A stretch of 64,000 nucleotides of DNA from CAXMMR01 sp965198995 (GTDB lineage: Bacteria; Pseudomonadota; Alphaproteobacteria; Acetobacterales; Acetobacteraceae). The position numbers were made by a program, and so were the translations under genes. Shown here piece after piece: positions 43,572 to 52,797 of the stretch; positions within the stretch are counted from its first letter, which is position 1; every line of letters starts with the position of its first letter. Under the pieces are notes generated by a model. That model ran no database searches. It saw only the letters and a list, made by a program, of their open reading frames with translations, and was not told where the DNA came from. The DNA lies in assembly GCA_965198995.1 (NCBI GenBank), contig CBDAQG010000001.1, forward strand, positions 248,001-312,000. Direction: 5' to 3'.

Positions 43572-46229
43572 GTGCACGCGCCGGCGACCTGGCGCCGGCT
43601 CGGCCAGCGCGCCGCCCCGGCGCTCGACCTGCTGGAGCTGTTCGCCTTCGTGCTGCCGGCGCGCCCGGTCGCGCCGACCCCGCGCGGCCTCGCTCTCGCA
43701 CTCGACCTCGCCCCGCCCTCGAACCAGGAGGATGCCGCCGCACTGCTGCCTGAGCTCGCCGCCGCGCTGCTGCAGCGCCTGGCCGCCGGCCGCGCGCTCG
43801 CGATCCACGCCGACGCGCCCGCGGTCGCCGCCAGGATGGGGGTCGCCGGCTGGCCCTGGGCGCCGGCGGTGCTGGCCGCCCTCGGCGTGCCGGCCGCCCG
43901 CGCCAGCGCCGACGCCCTGCGCGTCTGGCGCCGCCTGCCCGAGTGGGAGGAGCAGCCGCCGCCACCCCCGCCGGCCTGCCTCGCCATCGGCGAAGCCGAA
44001 GCCAGGACGCGCCTTGCCGCCATGCTCGGCCCGCTCGCCGAGCAGCGCCCCGGCCAGGCCGACTACGCCTCCGCCGTCACCGCCGCCTTCGCGCCACGCC
44101 AGAGCAAGGGCGACCCGCTGCTCGTGCTCGCCGAGGCCGGCACCGGCACCGGCAAGACGCTGGGCTACGTCGCGCCGGCGACGCTGTGGGCGGAGCGCAA
44201 CCACGGCCCGGTCTGGATCAGCACCTTCACCCGCCACCTGCAGCGCCAGATCGACGCCGAGCTCGCCCGGCTCTGGCCCGACGAGGCCGAGCGCCGCCGG
44301 CGCGTCGTCGTGCGCAAGGGCCGCGAGAACTACCTGTGCCTGCTCAACCTCGAGGACGCGGTGAACAGCCTCGCCGGTCAGGGCGCCGCCGTGGTGCCGC
44401 TCGGCCTGATCGCCCGCTGGGCGCTGCGCACCGCCGACGGCGACATCCAGGGCGGCGACCTGCCCGGCTGGTTCGCCGAGCTGTTCGGCCGCGGCGCCGC
44501 GCTGGGGCTCGCCGACCGTCGCGGCGAGTGCATCCACGGCGCCTGCCCGCACTACAAGCGCTGCTACGTCGAGCACACCATCCGCCGCGCCCGCACCGCC
44601 GAGCTGGTCGTCGCCAACCATGCCCTGGTGATGGCGCAGGCCGCCTGGGGCGGGCTCGACGACGGCACCGTGCCGACCCGCTACGTCTTCGACGAGGGCC
44701 ACCACCTGTTCGAGGCGGCCGACGGCGCCTTCGCGGCCGAGTTCTCCGGCCTCGAGGCGGCCGAGCTGCGCCGCTGGCTGCTCGGCTCGGAGGGCGGCCG
44801 CTCGCGCGCCCGCGGGCTCGCCGCCCGCATCGGCGACCTGGTCTGCGACGACGAGGCGAGGCGGGCGCCGCTGGATGCGGCGCTGACCGCGGCACGCGCC
44901 CTGCCCGCTCCCGGCTGGTCGCTGCGCCTCGCCGGCGAGGCCTCGGAGCCGGCGGCACCCGACGAGCCCGCCAACCCGTCCGAGGCGCTGCTCGGCGCCG
45001 TCCGCCGCCAGGTGCTGGCGCGCCTCGCCGCGCAGCCGCAGCGGGAGAGCGAGTTCGGCCGCGAGGTCGACCTCCACCCGGTGGGCGACGAGCTGCCCGC
45101 CGCCGCCGAGCGCCTGGCCCGCGCCCTGGAGCGCCTCGCCGAGCCGCTGCGCCTGCTGACCGGCCGCCTCGCCGCCCGGCTCGACGAGGAGGCCGACACG
45201 CTCGACCCGGCAGTGCGCGGCCGCATCGAGGCCGCCATCCGCTCGCTCAAGCGCCGCGCGCTCGACCCGCTCGCCGCCTGGCGCGCCATGCTCGCCGCCG
45301 TGCGCGACCCGCCGCCGGAGCCCGGCCAGCGGCCCGACCACCTCCACTTCCTCCGCCTCGAGCGCCGCGAGGGCCACGACCGCGACGCCAGCCTGCACCG
45401 CCACCACCTCGACCCGACGATCCCGTTCGCCGCCGTGCTGGCTGCCCCGGCGCACGGCCTGCTCGTCACCTCGGCAACCCTGCGCGACACCGGCGAGCAG
45501 GACGCCGAGCTGAGCTGGGCCTCGGCCGAGGCGCGCGTCGGCGCCAACCACCTGCCCTCGCCGGCGATCCGCGCCACCGTCGCCAGCCCGTTCGACTACG
45601 CCCATCAGACCACCGCGCTGGTCGTCACCGACGTCGCCGCCGACGATATCGGCGCGCTGGCCGCCGCGTACCGCGCCCTGTTCCTGGCCGCCGGCGGCGG
45701 TGGCCTGGGCTTGTTCACCGCCATCCGCCGGCTGCAGGAGGTCACCCGCCGCATCGGCCCGGCGCTGGAGTTGGCCGGCATCCCGCTCTTCGCCCAGCAT
45801 GTCGACCCGATGGACAACGCCACCCTGGTCGACGTCTTCCGCACCGAGATCGACAGCTGCCTGCTCGGCACCGACGCGATGCGCGACGGCGTCGACGTGC
45901 CCGGCCGGGCGCTGCGCCTCGTCGTGTTCGAGCGGGTGCCGTGGCCGCGCCGCGACATCCTGCACCGCGAGCGCCGCATCCATCTCTCCGGCGGCGACAC
46001 GCTCGGCTACGACGACCGGATCGCCCGCCTCCGCCTGCGCCAGGCCTTCGGCCGGCTGATCCGCTCCGCTACCGACCGCGGCGTCTTCGTGCTGCTCGAC
46101 CGCCGCACGCCGACGCGGCTGCTGTCCGCCTTCCCGCCAGGCGTCACCGTCGAGCGGGTCGGGCTGGCCGAGGCGGTCGCACGCACGCGTGACTTCCTCG
46201 CCCCGCTGCCGGCCGGCGCCGCCCCTTGA
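43572..46229 (+). CDS. DinG/XPD-like Fe-S DNA helicase
   Basis: GTG 43572 gives 885 residues. LAEAGTGTGKTLGYVAPA is Walker A and VFDEGHHLFEAAD the DEAH-type box. Four Cys lie in NYLCLLNLEDA and GECIHGACPHYKRCYVE, fitting the Fe-S cluster of DinG/XPD. LLVTSATLRD and LRQAFGRLIRSATDRGVFVLLD are motifs III/VI. These enzymes unwind DNA 5' to 3' and resolve unusual structures. The N-terminus is doubtful: an upstream segment in another frame (NPSVVAGLGPPPPG) looks like the missing start, which suggests a frameshift near 43545. Confidence 0.85.
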   Translation: MHAPATWRRLGQRAAPALDLLELFAFVLPARPVAPTPRGLALALDLAPPSNQEDAAALLPELAAALLQRLAAGRALAIHADAPAVAARMGVAGWPWAPAVLAALGVPAARASADALRVWRRLPEWEEQPPPPPPACLAIGEAEARTRLAAMLGPLAEQRPGQADYASAVTAAFAPRQSKGDPLLVLAEAGTGTGKTLGYVAPATLWAERNHGPVWISTFTRHLQRQIDAELARLWPDEAERRRRVVVRKGRENYLCLLNLEDAVNSLAGQGAAVVPLGLIARWALRTADGDIQGGDLPGWFAELFGRGAALGLADRRGECIHGACPHYKRCYVEHTIRRARTAELVVANHALVMAQAAWGGLDDGTVPTRYVFDEGHHLFEAADGAFAAEFSGLEAAELRRWLLGSEGGRSRARGLAARIGDLVCDDEARRAPLDAALTAARALPAPGWSLRLAGEASEPAAPDEPANPSEALLGAVRRQVLARLAAQPQRESEFGREVDLHPVGDELPAAAERLARALERLAEPLRLLTGRLAARLDEEADTLDPAVRGRIEAAIRSLKRRALDPLAAWRAMLAAVRDPPPEPGQRPDHLHFLRLERREGHDRDASLHRHHLDPTIPFAAVLAAPAHGLLVTSATLRDTGEQDAELSWASAEARVGANHLPSPAIRATVASPFDYAHQTTALVVTDVAADDIGALAAAYRALFLAAGGGGLGLFTAIRRLQEVTRRIGPALELAGIPLFAQHVDPMDNATLVDVFRTEIDSCLLGTDAMRDGVDVPGRALRLVVFERVPWPRRDILHRERRIHLSGGDTLGYDDRIARLRLRQAFGRLIRSATDRGVFVLLDRRTPTRLLSAFPPGVTVERVGLAEAVARTRDFLAPLPAGAAP

Positions 46230-46306
46230 TCGACGACGAGGCGCCGGGCAGGGTCGCTCCGCACGGCCGGCAAGCCGCCACGCCACGTCCGGAGGAAGAC
46301 GATCCC

Positions 46307-46735
46307 ATGCTCGCTCGTATCGGTCTTGATCCGCAGGAGGCGCTGGTCTGCACCATGGTGCTGGTCGCCGCCGCCGACAGCGGCAACATCACCGACGCCG
46401 AGATCGGCATGATGGCAAGCCTCGTGCAAACCCTGGAGGTGTTCCACGGCTTCCGCAGCGAGCAGCTCCAGCAGGCCTGCGACAACGTGGTGGAGCTGCT
46501 GCGCGAGGAGGACGGTCTGGCCCATGCGGCCCGGCTGATCTGCGAGGCGCTGGAGCCAAGGCTGCGCGAGACCGCCTACGTGCTGGCCTGCGAAGTCGTC
46601 GCCGCCGACCGCTTCCACGGCCAGCCGATCCTGCAGATGCTGGAGTTCGTGATGAACGAGCTGCGCATCGACCCGCTGGTCGCCTCGGCCATCGAGCGCT
46701 CGGCAAAGGCGCGCCATCAACGCCTGGAGAAATAG
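46307..46735 (+). CDS. TerB-like domain protein
   Basis: GGAGGA at 46291-46296 supports ATG 46307 (142 residues); an open frame from TTG 46226 overlaps the helicase stop. PQEALVCTMVLVAAADSGNITDAEIGMM and similar acidic blocks with DRFHGQPILQMLEFVMNELR repeat a helical pair pattern seen in TerB/DjlA-like proteins. The family occurs in tellurite resistance and stress loci, with metal-binding acidic residues. Co-transcription with the helicase is likely. The role is unknown. Confidence 0.8.
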   Translation: MLARIGLDPQEALVCTMVLVAAADSGNITDAEIGMMASLVQTLEVFHGFRSEQLQQACDNVVELLREEDGLAHAARLICEALEPRLRETAYVLACEVVAADRFHGQPILQMLEFVMNELRIDPLVASAIERSAKARHQRLEK

Positions 46736-46779
46736 CGGCTCGCCGCCCACGGCAAATAGTTAACGACCGTAGAAAATCC

Positions 46780-46807
46780 TTGCCTGTCCATATTTTTGGA
46801 ATATTCT
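46780..46807 (+). promoter_or_regulatory. Putative sigma-70 promoter
   Basis: TTGCCT at 46780-46785 and TATTCT at 46802-46807 are 16 bases apart in an unusually AT-rich stretch, 35 bases before ATG 46843. Confidence 0.45.
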
Positions 46808-46842
46808 AGCAACAGTTGATTAACTCTTTGCGGAACATCCCG

Positions 46843-47034
46843 ATGTCTGGACGCGTCACTCTCCTCGCCGAAGCTCGTGCCATCAGCGGCCGCTACGTCG
46901 CCACCTGCCACCTGAGCGAGTACGAGCATCTCCTCGAGGTCGGCTTGCTGCGCAAGGTCACGCCCTATCTGCGCGGCGAGGAAAAGCTGGTGCTGGTGGC
47001 GCCTGACGAACTCACGGACCCGGCCCGGCGCTAG
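46843..47034 (+). CDS. Small protein of unknown function
   Basis: The product has 63 residues from ATG 46843. It reads as an amphipathic N-terminal segment (VTLLAEARAISGRYVA) and a mixed charged C-terminus (VTPYLRGEEKLVLVAPDE). Codon use is like its neighbours and a plausible promoter lies upstream, so it is probably a gene, but no family is recognised and the ribosome site is weak. The 277 bases after it (47035-47311) hold no feature I can support. Confidence 0.5.
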   Translation: MSGRVTLLAEARAISGRYVATCHLSEYEHLLEVGLLRKVTPYLRGEEKLVLVAPDELTDPARR

Positions 47035-47311
47035 CCTGGCACGACCGCCAACCACGCCACCGACGCGCCGAACCGAACACCGAGCTCCGGTCTCTGAACA
47101 GGTTGTGTCAGCGCCCCGACGACCCGCCTCAGCCGGTTCCATAAGCCACGGCGCAGCGCTAGTCTCCCAACCGGCCGATCGGCAACTCCACGCGAGGGAT
47201 GCAACGCGAGGGACTTAACGCGAGGTTTGGGTGCGCGATGGTGGCGACCGGTTTGTCATGGCTGCTGACTGGCGTTGACCGACTGCCACTCGCACCGCTG
47301 CGGTCGACACG

Positions 47312-48451
47312 ATGGACCGTCTTGATGGCACGCTGCAGTGCCGGTGCCCCTGGATGAGCGACCCGCCCGGGCTTGATCCAACCGCATTGATGCTGCACTT
47401 CGAAAGCCTGCTCGACAACTGCGAGTTCGGCTTCGTGCAGCGCCACTACGGGGCCGAGCCACTTGATCTACTCCGCTTCTGCTCGATCCATCCCAGCACC
47501 CTCGAGCGTGGCTTGCAGGAGAACTTCCCAGCACTTGACGAGCTGTCGGCGCTCCACTGCCTCGTGAAGGACGACGAGTATCGCATCAAACACGATCATT
47601 ACGGTCTCGATTACCACACCTTCCGCTCGCCGCGCGATGTTCAGCCGGACACGCTGCTGCGGTCCCAGGCACGCAGGCTGCGGCGACTGTCTGAAAAGCT
47701 GATCGAGGACGTCACCGAAGCCGAGCGTATCTTTGTCGTCAAAGGCTGGGAGACGGACCGGCACGTCTTCACCCTGCTCGAGATCCTCCGAACGATCGGG
47801 CCGGCGAGCGTGCTCTGGGTTGTTCTGGCCGACGCCGACCACCCACCAGGCACGGTGCAGGCGCTGCGCCCCGGACTGTTCCGAGGTCATATCGACCGCT
47901 TCGGCGCAGGCTTCACGAACATGTCTTTCGACGGCTGGCTTCTGCTCTGTCGCAATGCATACAGGCTCATCCACCTCCAGCAGGCGATAGCGGGCTTTGC
48001 CTCGCTCGGCGAAAGCACCTGCTGCGACATTGACTTCGGCAGCACGGGAAACAGCGCCGAGTTCCGCCTCGGCGGCTGGCACTCACCGGAGGCGGAACAT
48101 GCCTGGACGCGCGGCGACCTGGCCGAGCTCTGTCTACCCTCGCCGCAGCAACCAGGCCGTTATCAACTGGTGGTGACGGCGTTCCCCTTTACCGTTGCCG
48201 GTCGGATCGATGCGCAACGCGTCCTCGTCTCGATCAACGGCGTCTTCCTGCAAAGCCACGACGTGTCGCAGGGAGGAGCCTTCAACACCGCGGTGTCGCA
48301 CGACATCCTGTCGCTACGCGATCCAGTGGTCGTCAGGCTGGCAATCCCCCGCGCCGCCGCCCCATGCGAGTTCTACGGCGGCAGTGATCAGCGTTTGCTC
48401 GGTCTCGGCGTCCAGCACATCCGGCTCGCCAGGATGGACGCCGTCGTCTGA
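47312..48451 (+). CDS. Two-domain protein of unknown function (DNCEFG...QR domain plus beta-sandwich)
   Basis: The product has 379 residues. Residues 28-200 begin with LLDNCEFGFVQRHYGAEPLD followed by LLRF, a block I know only from uncharacterised proteins of polysaccharide loci. Residues 270-375 (WTRGDLAELCLP, LVVTAFPFTVAGRIDAQRV, VSINGVFLQSHDV, GSDQRLLGLGVQHIRL) resemble a beta-sandwich, perhaps glycan-binding. Both domains lack clear catalytic motifs. There is no signal peptide or membrane helix. ATG 47354 is an alternative start. It may act on surface glycans, but this is only context-based inference. Confidence 0.7.
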   Translation: MDRLDGTLQCRCPWMSDPPGLDPTALMLHFESLLDNCEFGFVQRHYGAEPLDLLRFCSIHPSTLERGLQENFPALDELSALHCLVKDDEYRIKHDHYGLDYHTFRSPRDVQPDTLLRSQARRLRRLSEKLIEDVTEAERIFVVKGWETDRHVFTLLEILRTIGPASVLWVVLADADHPPGTVQALRPGLFRGHIDRFGAGFTNMSFDGWLLLCRNAYRLIHLQQAIAGFASLGESTCCDIDFGSTGNSAEFRLGGWHSPEAEHAWTRGDLAELCLPSPQQPGRYQLVVTAFPFTVAGRIDAQRVLVSINGVFLQSHDVSQGGAFNTAVSHDILSLRDPVVVRLAIPRAAAPCEFYGGSDQRLLGLGVQHIRLARMDAVV

Positions 48452-48473
48452 GCGGACGTTTGGCAGGCTACGC

Positions 48474-48531
48474 AAAGGCGAGGGCTCTGCCCTCGACCCG
48501 CTGGGGCCTGAGGTCCCAAACCCCCATCCAC
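48474..48531. repeat. Type B intergenic hairpin repeat
   Basis: GAGGGC-TCT-GCCCTC followed by GGGGCCT-GA-GGTCCC at about 48480-48521. It separates two convergent genes. Confidence 0.75.
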
Positions 48532-48567
48532 GGAAGATCGGCCGCCGCTGCCCTGCCGTGTCGCTGA

Positions 48568-49635
48568 TCACTCCATCACCGGCGCCAGCTTCCGCACCGC
48601 CTCGACGTCCTCACCAAGCCACGCCGGCTGCTTGGCCGTCCCGTCAAAGGTGGCGCTGGTCTTGAACAGCTCGTAACGGCCCTCAAGCGCATAGGGTCGG
48701 CTGCGCGACAGCAGCTCGGCCACCGCCGCCCGATCCATCGGCCTGAACGAGCGGACCGCCTCGAACGCCTGGTCCAGATCCGACTGGCTCTCGATGCCCG
48801 TGATCACCACCGAGGTCGGCAGGTTGAGCGAGTAGTGCAGGTATTCGACCGGCCGGATCGGCGCCCCACTCTTCAGCAGCACGCTGTCGGCAAAGGTCTT
48901 CATGCCCAGCACCGCAATGCCCTGCTCCACCAGATACGGCAGCACGAGATGCGCGAAGCTGCGGAAATGCGCATCCATCACGTTGAGCGGCATCTGCACG
49001 GCATCGAAGTGGAAGCCGCGCTCGGCCGCGACCGCCAGCATCTGCAAATGGATACGCGGGTCCTTGTGCCCGGTGAAGCCGATGTAGCGCAGCTTGCCGG
49101 CCTGCTTGGCCGCCACAAACGCCTCCATGGCGCCGCCCTCGGCGAACACCCGGTCGGGATCGTCGTAGCGCAGGATCTCATGGTGCTGGATCAGGTCGAT
49201 CCGGTCGGTGCGCAGCCGCTTGAGCGAGGTGTCGATCTGGTCGGCCGCCTCCTGCTTCGTGCGCCCGTCCATCTTGGACATCAGGAACACCCGGTCGCGG
49301 TAGCCGCCCTGGTCCAGCGCCACGCCCATACGCAGCTCGGACCGGCCCTCGTTGTAGTCCCAGCAATTGTCCATGAAGGTGATGCCGCGGTCGACGCCCT
49401 CATGCACCAGCCTGACCGCCTCGGCATCGCTCACCGCCGTCTTGCCCAGGTGGAACCCGCCCATGCCGATGGCGGAGATCATCTCCCCGCTGCGCCCAAA
49501 CCGGCGATAAATCATCTCGCCCCGCTGCTCGCCGGGATCGGTCACGAAGGGCAGGTTGTCCGGTTCGTCGACCCGGCTGGACGGCAGGGCGCTGCGGGTC
49601 ATGCCCGCCGGCGAGACGGCGCTGTCGTTCTGCAT
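48568..49635 (-). CDS. Aldo/keto reductase
   Basis: The product has 355 residues. The barrel begins near residue 41 (MIYRRFGRSGEMISAIGMGG). The catalytic tetrad fits Asp and Tyr in DNCWDYNEGRSELRMG, Lys in LMSKMDGR and His in IQHHEI. SVVITGIES and SDLDQAFEAVRSF form the cofactor end. The 40-residue N-terminal extension has no clear signal features, and ATG at residue 41 is a possible alternative start. It reduces carbonyls with NADPH; the substrate is unknown. A tRNA gene lies upstream. Confidence 0.9.
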   Translation of the reverse strand: MQNDSAVSPAGMTRSALPSSRVDEPDNLPFVTDPGEQRGEMIYRRFGRSGEMISAIGMGGFHLGKTAVSDAEAVRLVHEGVDRGITFMDNCWDYNEGRSELRMGVALDQGGYRDRVFLMSKMDGRTKQEAADQIDTSLKRLRTDRIDLIQHHEILRYDDPDRVFAEGGAMEAFVAAKQAGKLRYIGFTGHKDPRIHLQMLAVAAERGFHFDAVQMPLNVMDAHFRSFAHLVLPYLVEQGIAVLGMKTFADSVLLKSGAPIRPVEYLHYSLNLPTSVVITGIESQSDLDQAFEAVRSFRPMDRAAVAELLSRSRPYALEGRYELFKTSATFDGTAKQPAWLGEDVEAVRKLAPVME

Positions 49636-49733
49636 GGGCGGGCTCCTAGGTCCAGCACGGTTCGCACGAGCCTGGGGTTGAAGCGGCTAACCGATCCACG
49701 CCTCGATGCGGCGGGCTGACCGTGCTGAGCGGG

Positions 49734-49805
49734 TAGCGGTGGACGGATTTGAACCGCCGACCAAGGGATTATGATTCCCCTGCTCTACCACTGAGCTACA
49801 CCGCC
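49734..49805 (-). tRNA. tRNA-Met (CAT)
   Basis: On the minus strand the gene folds as a full cloverleaf: acceptor GGCGGTG/CACCGCT (first pair G-T), D stem GCTC/GAGC, anticodon stem GGGGA/TCCCT with loop ATCATAA, and T stem GGCGG/CCGTC with loop TTCAAAT. The anticodon is CAT. The loop resembles alphaproteobacterial elongator tRNA-Met rather than initiator, which has three G-C pairs at the anticodon stem. A tRNA-Ile2 with modified C34 cannot be excluded. CCA is not encoded (CCC follows). Confidence 0.9.
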
Positions 49806-49895
49806 ATCCCGTGCGGCGAGGTATCGGACCCACCCTGAGGTGTCAATCAATCGGGCGCCGCCGTCTTGGTGACGACGCCTGAGATGGGAGGGCCG

Positions 49896-51212
49896 CTAGA
49901 CCGGCAACCGCACCCGCGCCCGCAGACCGCCCAGCGCGCTGCTCTCCAGCACGATCTCGCCGCCATGCCCGCGCACGATGTCGCGCGCGATGGTGAGCCC
50001 CAGCCCGGTGCCACCCTCCAAGCCGCTCTCGAAGGCGCGGAACACGCTCTCCCGCCGGTCCGGCGCAATCCCCGGCCCGTCATCGTCGATGGTGAGCTGC
50101 ACCGAGCGCCCGAGCGGCAGCGCGGCAAGCACGATGCGATGCGCATGGCGCCGCGCATTGTCGACCAGGTTGGTCACCGCCCGACGCACCGCATCCGGCC
50201 GCAGCAGCACGATCAGCCCCGCCGGCGCCTCCACCATCACCTCCGCTCCCGCCCGCCGCGCCCCCGCCGCCACCGCCTCCAGCACCTCGCGCACATCGGT
50301 CGGCCGCGCCTGCTCGGCCGTCTCGCCGCGGGCGAAGGCGAGGTAGCCGGAGATCATCCGCTCCATCTCCTCGAGGTCGGCGGTCATCTCGCCGGCCTCG
50401 CCCTCATGCGCCTGCGGCAGCATCGCCAAAGCGAGGCGCAGCCGGGTCAGCGGCGTGCGCAAATCGTGCGAGACCCCGGCCAGCATCTCGGTGCGCTGGT
50501 CGAGAAATCGGCGCACGCGCTCCTGCATGCGGTTGAAGGCGGTCGCCGCCCGCCGCACCTCGATCGCCCCCTCAGGCCGGATCGGCCCGGTATCGCGCCC
50601 CAGCCCGAACGCCTCGGCGGCCTTCGACAGCCGGCGAATGGCGCGCACCTGGTTGCGCATGAACAGCGCGGCGACGGTGAACACCAGGATCGCCGAGCCG
50701 ATCGACCACAGCACGAACAGGTAGATCGTGCTGGTGTAGAGGCGCTTGCGCGGGGCAGCGACCTGCAGCACCCCGTCAGGCAACTGGATGCCGATCAGCA
50801 CCGATTGCGGGTCCGACGTCCAGTCCATGGTGAACGGCCGGCGCACCCGCTCGGCCAGCGCCGCCGCCAGATCGTCATCCATCGGCCCCAGCACGTTGAC
50901 GCGGCGCTCGCGCGGCAACACCACGTCCGGCACCAGGCGCATGCGCAGCTCGAACTCCCGGTCGGCCGAGCGCAGCGCCCACTGCCGCATGTCCGGATCG
51001 TCGCTGCCCTCCACCAGGGCGATGGTCTGAGCGATCTCGCCGGCGATCGCCGAGGCGAAGCGACGGGAGATCAGGTCGAGATGGCTGCCGTAGAAGATCG
51101 CCAGCGAGACCGCCTGGGTCAGCACGAGCGGGATCAGGATGATCAGCAGCGACCGGCCCAGCAACGAACGCGGCAGCACGCGGCGGACAGGACGGTCAAG
51201 GCGCATTCTCAT
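49896..51212 (-). CDS. EnvZ-like sensor histidine kinase
   Basis: The product has 438 residues. Two membrane helices (about 20-42 and 165-188) flank a periplasmic domain of 120 residues. HAMP follows, then the H-box AGVSHDLRTPLTRLRLALAM with the phosphorylated His, the N-box NLVDNARRHAHRI, and DDDGPGIAPDRRE and GGTGLGLTIARDIV. It is the partner of the OmpR-type regulator upstream in the same operon, from which it is separated by a type A repeat. The stimulus is unknown. Confidence 0.92.
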   Translation of the reverse strand: MRMRLDRPVRRVLPRSLLGRSLLIILIPLVLTQAVSLAIFYGSHLDLISRRFASAIAGEIAQTIALVEGSDDPDMRQWALRSADREFELRMRLVPDVVLPRERRVNVLGPMDDDLAAALAERVRRPFTMDWTSDPQSVLIGIQLPDGVLQVAAPRKRLYTSTIYLFVLWSIGSAILVFTVAALFMRNQVRAIRRLSKAAEAFGLGRDTGPIRPEGAIEVRRAATAFNRMQERVRRFLDQRTEMLAGVSHDLRTPLTRLRLALAMLPQAHEGEAGEMTADLEEMERMISGYLAFARGETAEQARPTDVREVLEAVAAGARRAGAEVMVEAPAGLIVLLRPDAVRRAVTNLVDNARRHAHRIVLAALPLGRSVQLTIDDDGPGIAPDRRESVFRAFESGLEGGTGLGLTIARDIVRGHGGEIVLESSALGGLRARVRLPV

Positions 51213-51223
51213 GGCAGCAAGAG

Positions 51224-51318
51224 AGTTCTTTTTTGAAAAAAAGAACCAAAAAACTTTTGCTCATTAGAACCGTGGCGGGCAAAGCCCTGATCTAAACTCA
51301 TAAAAGTTTTTTGCTTCC
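51224..51318. repeat. Type A repeat inside a two-component operon
   Basis: GTTCTTTTTT-GA-AAAAAAGAAC at 51225-51246 is the flanking stem; AAAAAACTTTTG and its inverted partner AAAAGTTTTTTG at about 51302-51313 are the arms. It lies between the response-regulator and kinase genes, so it could lower kinase expression. Confidence 0.8.
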
Positions 51319-52065
51319 TCAAGCACTCGGCTTCAGCACATAGCCCCGCCCACGCACCGTATGCAGAAAGCGCGGCTCCCGCGGGTCGGCCTCGATCTTG
51401 CGGCGCAACCGCGTCACCTGCACGTCGACGGCGCGCTCGGAGCTGTCGTCGCTGCCAAGCGCCGCGGCGATCTCTTCACGCGCGAGCACCTCGTTGGCGC
51501 GCCTGGCCAACGCCGACAGCAGCGCCGCCTCACCGCCGGTCAGGTAGATCACGCCGTCCGGGTCGCTCAGCTCGCCACGCACCGCATCAAAGCGCAGCAG
51601 GCCGAGGCGCACCACCGCCGCCGGCGCCGGTCCAGGCTCGGCGGGGCCCGGCCCGGCGCGGCGCAGCATGGCGCGCAGCCGCAGCAGCAGCTCGCGCGGC
51701 TCGAACGGCTTGCCGAGGTAGTCGTCCGCGCCGGCCTCAAAGCCGGCGATGCGGTCGTCCGGGGCGCCCCGCGCCGTCAGCATCATGATCGGCGGCGCCA
51801 CCCGCCCCCCCGGCAAGCTCTGCCCACGGAGCGACTGCGTCAGCTTCAGCCCGTCCTCGCCCGGCATCATGACGTCGAGCACCAGCACGTCAGGCTGCAG
51901 GAACGCCAGCTTCTCGCGCGCCTCGGCGGCATGCGCGGCGGTGCTGACGCGAAACCCGTTTTCGGCCAGGTAGCGCGACAGCAGGCCGCGCAGTCGCGCA
52001 TCATCGTCCACGACCATGACATGCGCCTCGCCGTTCGAGGCCGAGGCGGGTGCCGCGGCGCTCAC
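51319..52065 (-). CDS. OmpR-family response regulator
   Basis: The product has 248 residues. The receiver has the acidic pair VMVVDDDARLR, the phosphorylated Asp in VLVLDVMMPGEDG, and Lys in DDYLGKPFEPREL. The C-terminal winged helix has YLTGGEAALLSALARRANEV and the recognition region SSERAVDVQVTRLRRKIE, ending in TVRGRGYVLKP. It overlaps the MarR gene by four bases and is followed by the kinase gene. Together with MarR it forms an operon divergent from ilvE. Confidence 0.93.
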   Translation of the reverse strand: MSAAAPASASNGEAHVMVVDDDARLRGLLSRYLAENGFRVSTAAHAAEAREKLAFLQPDVLVLDVMMPGEDGLKLTQSLRGQSLPGGRVAPPIMMLTARGAPDDRIAGFEAGADDYLGKPFEPRELLLRLRAMLRRAGPGPAEPGPAPAAVVRLGLLRFDAVRGELSDPDGVIYLTGGEAALLSALARRANEVLAREEIAAALGSDDSSERAVDVQVTRLRRKIEADPREPRFLHTVRGRGYVLKPSA

Positions 52066-52682
52066 GCGCCGGGCCGGCGGCGGACCGCGCGCGCCCCGGC
52101 CGCCTGATCCAGCGCCCGCCGCGTCGCGTCGTCCATGATGCCGCGCATGACGCGGCCGAACCCCTCGACCGCCGTGCCGCCGGCCTCGCGATAGGCGGTG
52201 AGCAACCGCTCGCGCTGGCTGTCGAACAGTCGACGCTCCAGCGCCACCCCCGCCTCGGTCAGGCTCAGCAGGCGCTGACGGCGATCGTGCCGCCCCGCGG
52301 TCTGGGCGACAAAGCCGTCGGCCACCAGCACGCCGAGCACCCGCGCCAGGCTCTGCTTGGTGATGCGCAGCACCGCGAGCAGGCCGCTCACCGTCATGCC
52401 CGGCTCACGGCCGATGAAGTGCAGCGCCCGATGATGCGCGCGGCCCAGACCCAACTCCTCGAGGATCCGGTCGGCGACGGCGGTGAAGTCGCGATAGGCG
52501 AAGAACATCAGGTCCTGCGCCTCGCGCATCTGCGCCTCGCGCAGGAACAGCAGGCTGGCGCCGGCTTGCGCGCTGCCAACCGCCGCGCCAGATGTCGGCG
52601 GCAGCCGCTCCGCCGCCCGTCCCGCCTCCCGCGACGGCGGCTTGCCGCGCGGGTCAAGAGCGGCTGGCTTGATGTGCGACAT
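52062..52682 (-). CDS. MarR-family regulator
   Basis: The product has 206 residues. The winged helix spans residues 70-160: GLGRAHHRALHFIGREPGMT, VSGLLAVLRITKQSLARVL (recognition helix) and HDRRQRLLSLTEAGVAL (wing). The N-terminal 45 residues are low complexity. It overlaps the response-regulator gene by four bases and is divergent from ilvE with a 115-base gap. This MarR-OmpR-EnvZ next to ilvE is an arrangement seen in other Alphaproteobacteria. Confidence 0.9.
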   Translation of the reverse strand: MSHIKPAALDPRGKPPSREAGRAAERLPPTSGAAVGSAQAGASLLFLREAQMREAQDLMFFAYRDFTAVADRILEELGLGRAHHRALHFIGREPGMTVSGLLAVLRITKQSLARVLGVLVADGFVAQTAGRHDRRQRLLSLTEAGVALERRLFDSQRERLLTAYREAGGTAVEGFGRVMRGIMDDATRRALDQAAGARAVRRRPGA

Positions 52683-52797
52683 GGCTGGTAGTCTCTCGAT
52701 TATGTCAGCTTTGTTGACTTACAATCGGCTTGGCGATGGTTATGCCGCTGATACGATGGCGGCGCTTGTCGCGCCCCGCCCCTGACAGGAGAGCCTT

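Noticed and set aside
43419..46286. Minus-strand open frame of 955 codons opposite the DinG-like helicase
   Set aside because: Composition is Ala/Gly/Arg/Glu-rich without domain blocks; the plus strand has complete helicase motifs.
49734..49805. tRNA-Met as an integration site for a mobile element
   Set aside because: No integrase, no duplicated tRNA end and ordinary housekeeping genes lie on both sides.
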